Source: Planomicrobium stackebrandtii
Lineage (GTDB): Bacteria; Bacillota; Bacilli; Bacillales_A; Planococcaceae
DNA length: 64,000 nt
Direction of reading: 5' to 3'
Assembly: GCF_030814955.1 (NCBI RefSeq)
Contig: NZ_JAUSWB010000002.1
Location: 1-64,000, forward strand
The notes under the pieces are model-generated. The model was given only the letters and a program-made list of their open reading frames with translations. It searched no databases and had not been told where the DNA came from. The translations under genes were made by a program, and so were the position numbers. Position 1 is the stretch's first letter, and each line of letters begins with the position of its first letter. Positions 62,281-64,000 of the stretch are shown one piece after another.

Positions 62281-62353
62281 AAATCCCGGGCTTTCGCAAA
62301 CGAACGAAAGCTCCGCGGATTCATCATGAGAAACTGTGAGTAGGAGGGAAAAG

Positions 62354-63841
62354 ATGGGCAAACCAACTGGATTTATGGAATACGACAGACAAACAGTCAA
62401 AGAGCGCCAACCGGCTGAACGGACAAAAGATTGGAACGACTATACAATTCCTTTGTCAAATGAAGAAGTGGCAAAACAAGGTGCGCGCTGTATGGACTGT
62501 GGAGTGCCGACATGCCATACCGGAATGGATTTGGACAATGTGACCACTGGCTGCCCGGTGAATCATCTTATCCCTGAATGGAATGATCTGGTTTACCGCG
62601 GACAATGGAAGGAAGCTTTGCATCGTGAGCATCTGAAGAATAATTTCCCTGAGTTTACTGGAACTGCCTGTCCAGCCCCTTGTGAAGGAGCTTGTGTTCT
62701 TGGTATCAATGAACCGCCCGTAGCTATCCGTACAGTGGAGCGGTCCATTATTGAACGTGGCTTTGCGGAGGGATGGGTTGTACCGGAACCGCCCAAATCA
62801 CGGACTGGCAAAAAGGTCGCTGTAATCGGTTCAGGACCGGCCGGACTTGCAGCAGCGGCTCAATTGAACAAAGCAGGGCATTTGGTAACCGTGTTTGAAA
62901 AAAGCGACCGCGTGGGCGGCTTGCTGACATACGGAATTCCGGAAATGAAACTGTCTTACGATATGGTGCAAAGACGTGTGAATATTCTTGAACAGGAAGG
63001 CATCACTTTCATCACGAGTGTAGAAGTAGGCAAAAACTATCCTTCTTCAAAACTGAAAGATGATTTTGATGCAGTTGTCATGTGTACAGGGGCAACTGTT
63101 CACCGCAACATTGACGTAGAGGGCCGCGATTTGAAGGGCGTTCACTTTGCAATGGATTTTCTGCATGCCAGCACGAAAAGTCTTTTGGATTCAAATTTTG
63201 AAGATGGCCAATACATTTCAGCAAAAGGCAAAAACGTTATCGTCATCGGAGGCGGAGACACAGGAACTGATTGCTTAGCAACGTCCGTCCGCCACGATTG
63301 TGCAAGCCTTGTGCAGTTTGATGTCTACGATAAAAAAGGCGCGATTCGCGACGAAAAAGGCAATCCGTGGCCGCAATATCCGAAAGTTCACCGCATTGAA
63401 TATGGCCATAAAGAAGCTGCTGCCACTTTTGGTGAGGATCCAAGAGCCTATGCAGTTATGACAAAGAAGTTCGTTGGTGATGAAAGCGGACAAATCAAAG
63501 AAGTGCATACTGTAAATGTGAAATTGAAGATCGATGAAAACGGCAATCGGATTCGCGAAGAAATTCCAGGTACAGAAAAAGTATGGAAAGCGGATTTGGT
63601 ACTGATTGCCATTGGGTTCAGCGGACCAGAACAGGATCTGATCCAGCAATTGGAACTGGAAACAGAAGTGAACTCACGAGTAAAAGCCGAATATGGCAAA
63701 TATACGACCAGTGTTGAAGGTGTTTTTGCGGCGGGAGATGTGCGCCGCGGCCAAAGCCTGATTGTCTGGGCGATTAATGAAGGACGCGAAGCTGCACGTG
63801 AATGCGATCGTTTCCTCATGGGAACTACGGTATTGCCATAA
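62354..63841 (+). CDS. gltD: Glutamate synthase (NADPH) small subunit
   Basis: 495 aa (gltB in B. subtilis naming). N-terminal Fe-S domain with Cys in ARCMDCGVPTCHTG near 45 and TACPAPCEGACVLG near 100. The FAD site is VAVIGSGPAGLAAAAQL near 152, the NADPH site is VIVIGGGDTGTDCLATSV near 297, and the C-terminal FAD motif is EGVFAAGDVRRGQSLIVWAI. It feeds electrons to the large subunit. I chose the ATG at 62354 after TAGGAGGG. The 277-nt gap to gltB is unusually long for this pair and is filled by repeat array F. Confidence 0.96.
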   Translation: MGKPTGFMEYDRQTVKERQPAERTKDWNDYTIPLSNEEVAKQGARCMDCGVPTCHTGMDLDNVTTGCPVNHLIPEWNDLVYRGQWKEALHREHLKNNFPEFTGTACPAPCEGACVLGINEPPVAIRTVERSIIERGFAEGWVVPEPPKSRTGKKVAVIGSGPAGLAAAAQLNKAGHLVTVFEKSDRVGGLLTYGIPEMKLSYDMVQRRVNILEQEGITFITSVEVGKNYPSSKLKDDFDAVVMCTGATVHRNIDVEGRDLKGVHFAMDFLHASTKSLLDSNFEDGQYISAKGKNVIVIGGGDTGTDCLATSVRHDCASLVQFDVYDKKGAIRDEKGNPWPQYPKVHRIEYGHKEAAATFGEDPRAYAVMTKKFVGDESGQIKEVHTVNVKLKIDENGNRIREEIPGTEKVWKADLVLIAIGFSGPEQDLIQQLELETEVNSRVKAEYGKYTTSVEGVFAAGDVRRGQSLIVWAINEGREAARECDRFLMGTTVLP

Positions 63842-63869
63842 CAAATAAATAGCAACCTCTTTTAAGAAA

Positions 63870-63915
63870 GGCTGTGGACAAACTCGATATTCAGTTTGTC
63901 CGCAGCTATTTTTAT
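63870..63915 (+). terminator. Rho-independent terminator
   Basis: GGCTG-t-GGACAAACT pairs with AGTTTGTCC-g-CAGC, followed by TATTTTTA. It ends the glutamate synthase operon. 63916-64000 shows nothing more. Confidence 0.88.
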
Positions 63916-64000
63916 AGGAAGAGGATAAACATTTCAACAGGAAGCTTTACTCCAAAGAAAATAGTTGCCTCAAGGCTAAGAAGTCTGATAATTAAATGAT

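Noticed and set aside
63674-63937. Minus-strand open frame over the end of gltD
   Set aside because: It is antisense to a clear gene and runs through its terminator, with no ribosome site or family.

Overview
The window looks like a chromosomal segment of a low- to mid-GC Gram-positive bacterium of the Bacillales, most likely Planococcaceae (Planococcus-like). This placement is an inference. It rests on Shine-Dalgarno sites close to AGGAGG, frequent TTG/GTG starts, sigmaA- and sigmaB-type promoters, an L-box dapA, a TPP-riboswitch thiamine operon, a seven-gene Mrp antiporter, Zur-controlled zinc-independent ribosomal proteins and a Bacillus-type glutamate synthase pair. No rRNA, tRNA, phage or CRISPR was seen. 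The only complete mobile element is one IS3-family insertion sequence.

Layout. 1-2.0 kb: a structured repeat and two YsnF/DUF2382 stress proteins on the minus strand, each behind a sigmaB-like promoter. 2.1-3.7 kb: a Zur-boxed operon (zagA-like GTPase, zinc-free L33, zinc-free S14), then a broken GGDEF fragment. 4.2-9.6 kb: RsbR-like protein, dapA with lysine riboswitch, a methyltransferase, a zinc metallopeptidase, a TraB-domain membrane protein and a small membrane protein. 9.7-18.7 kb: RND pump, DHA2 MFS pump, nucleoside transporter, IS3 element and purine permease. 18.8-26.7 kb: a 61-aa unknown, a CarH-like B12/MerR regulator, an MFS exporter, two paralogous succinate CoA-transferases flanking a LytTR regulator, and a VOC protein. 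26.8-32.6 kb: rlmN, a CUT1 sugar ABC transporter and a divergent MsmX-type ATPase. 32.7-36.3 kb: TPP riboswitch and tenA-thiM-thiD-thiE-thiW. 36.4-41.3 kb: a UPF0180-YtxH fusion, an MFS protein, exoA and a CDP-glycerol glycerophosphotransferase-like protein. 41.7-49.8 kb: a tandem PII-like protein with two DUF1538 membrane proteins, then mrpABCDEFG. 50-55.2 kb: KdpD-like USP protein, pentapeptide-repeat protein, POT peptide transporter, XRE regulator and SDR. 55.4-63.9 kb: recQ and the two glutamate synthase genes.

How it fits together. Several units respond to metabolite or ion status: zinc (Zur box), lysine, thiamine pyrophosphate, probably light/B12 (CarH-like), carbon (cre-like site) and general stress (at least four sigmaB-like promoters). 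The 41.7-49.8 kb block joins a DUF1538 pair and a double PII-like protein to the Mrp Na+/H+ antiporter, which suggests a sodium/pH homeostasis region.

The most unusual signal is a dispersed family of about 120-bp multi-arm repeats in five arrays (25.7, 28.0, 37.3, 51.6 and 62.1 kb). Each array begins within 0-3 nt of the stop codon of a gene and lies in that gene's orientation. The outer arms differ in sequence from copy to copy but stay self-complementary within each copy, so the fold is conserved where the sequence is not.
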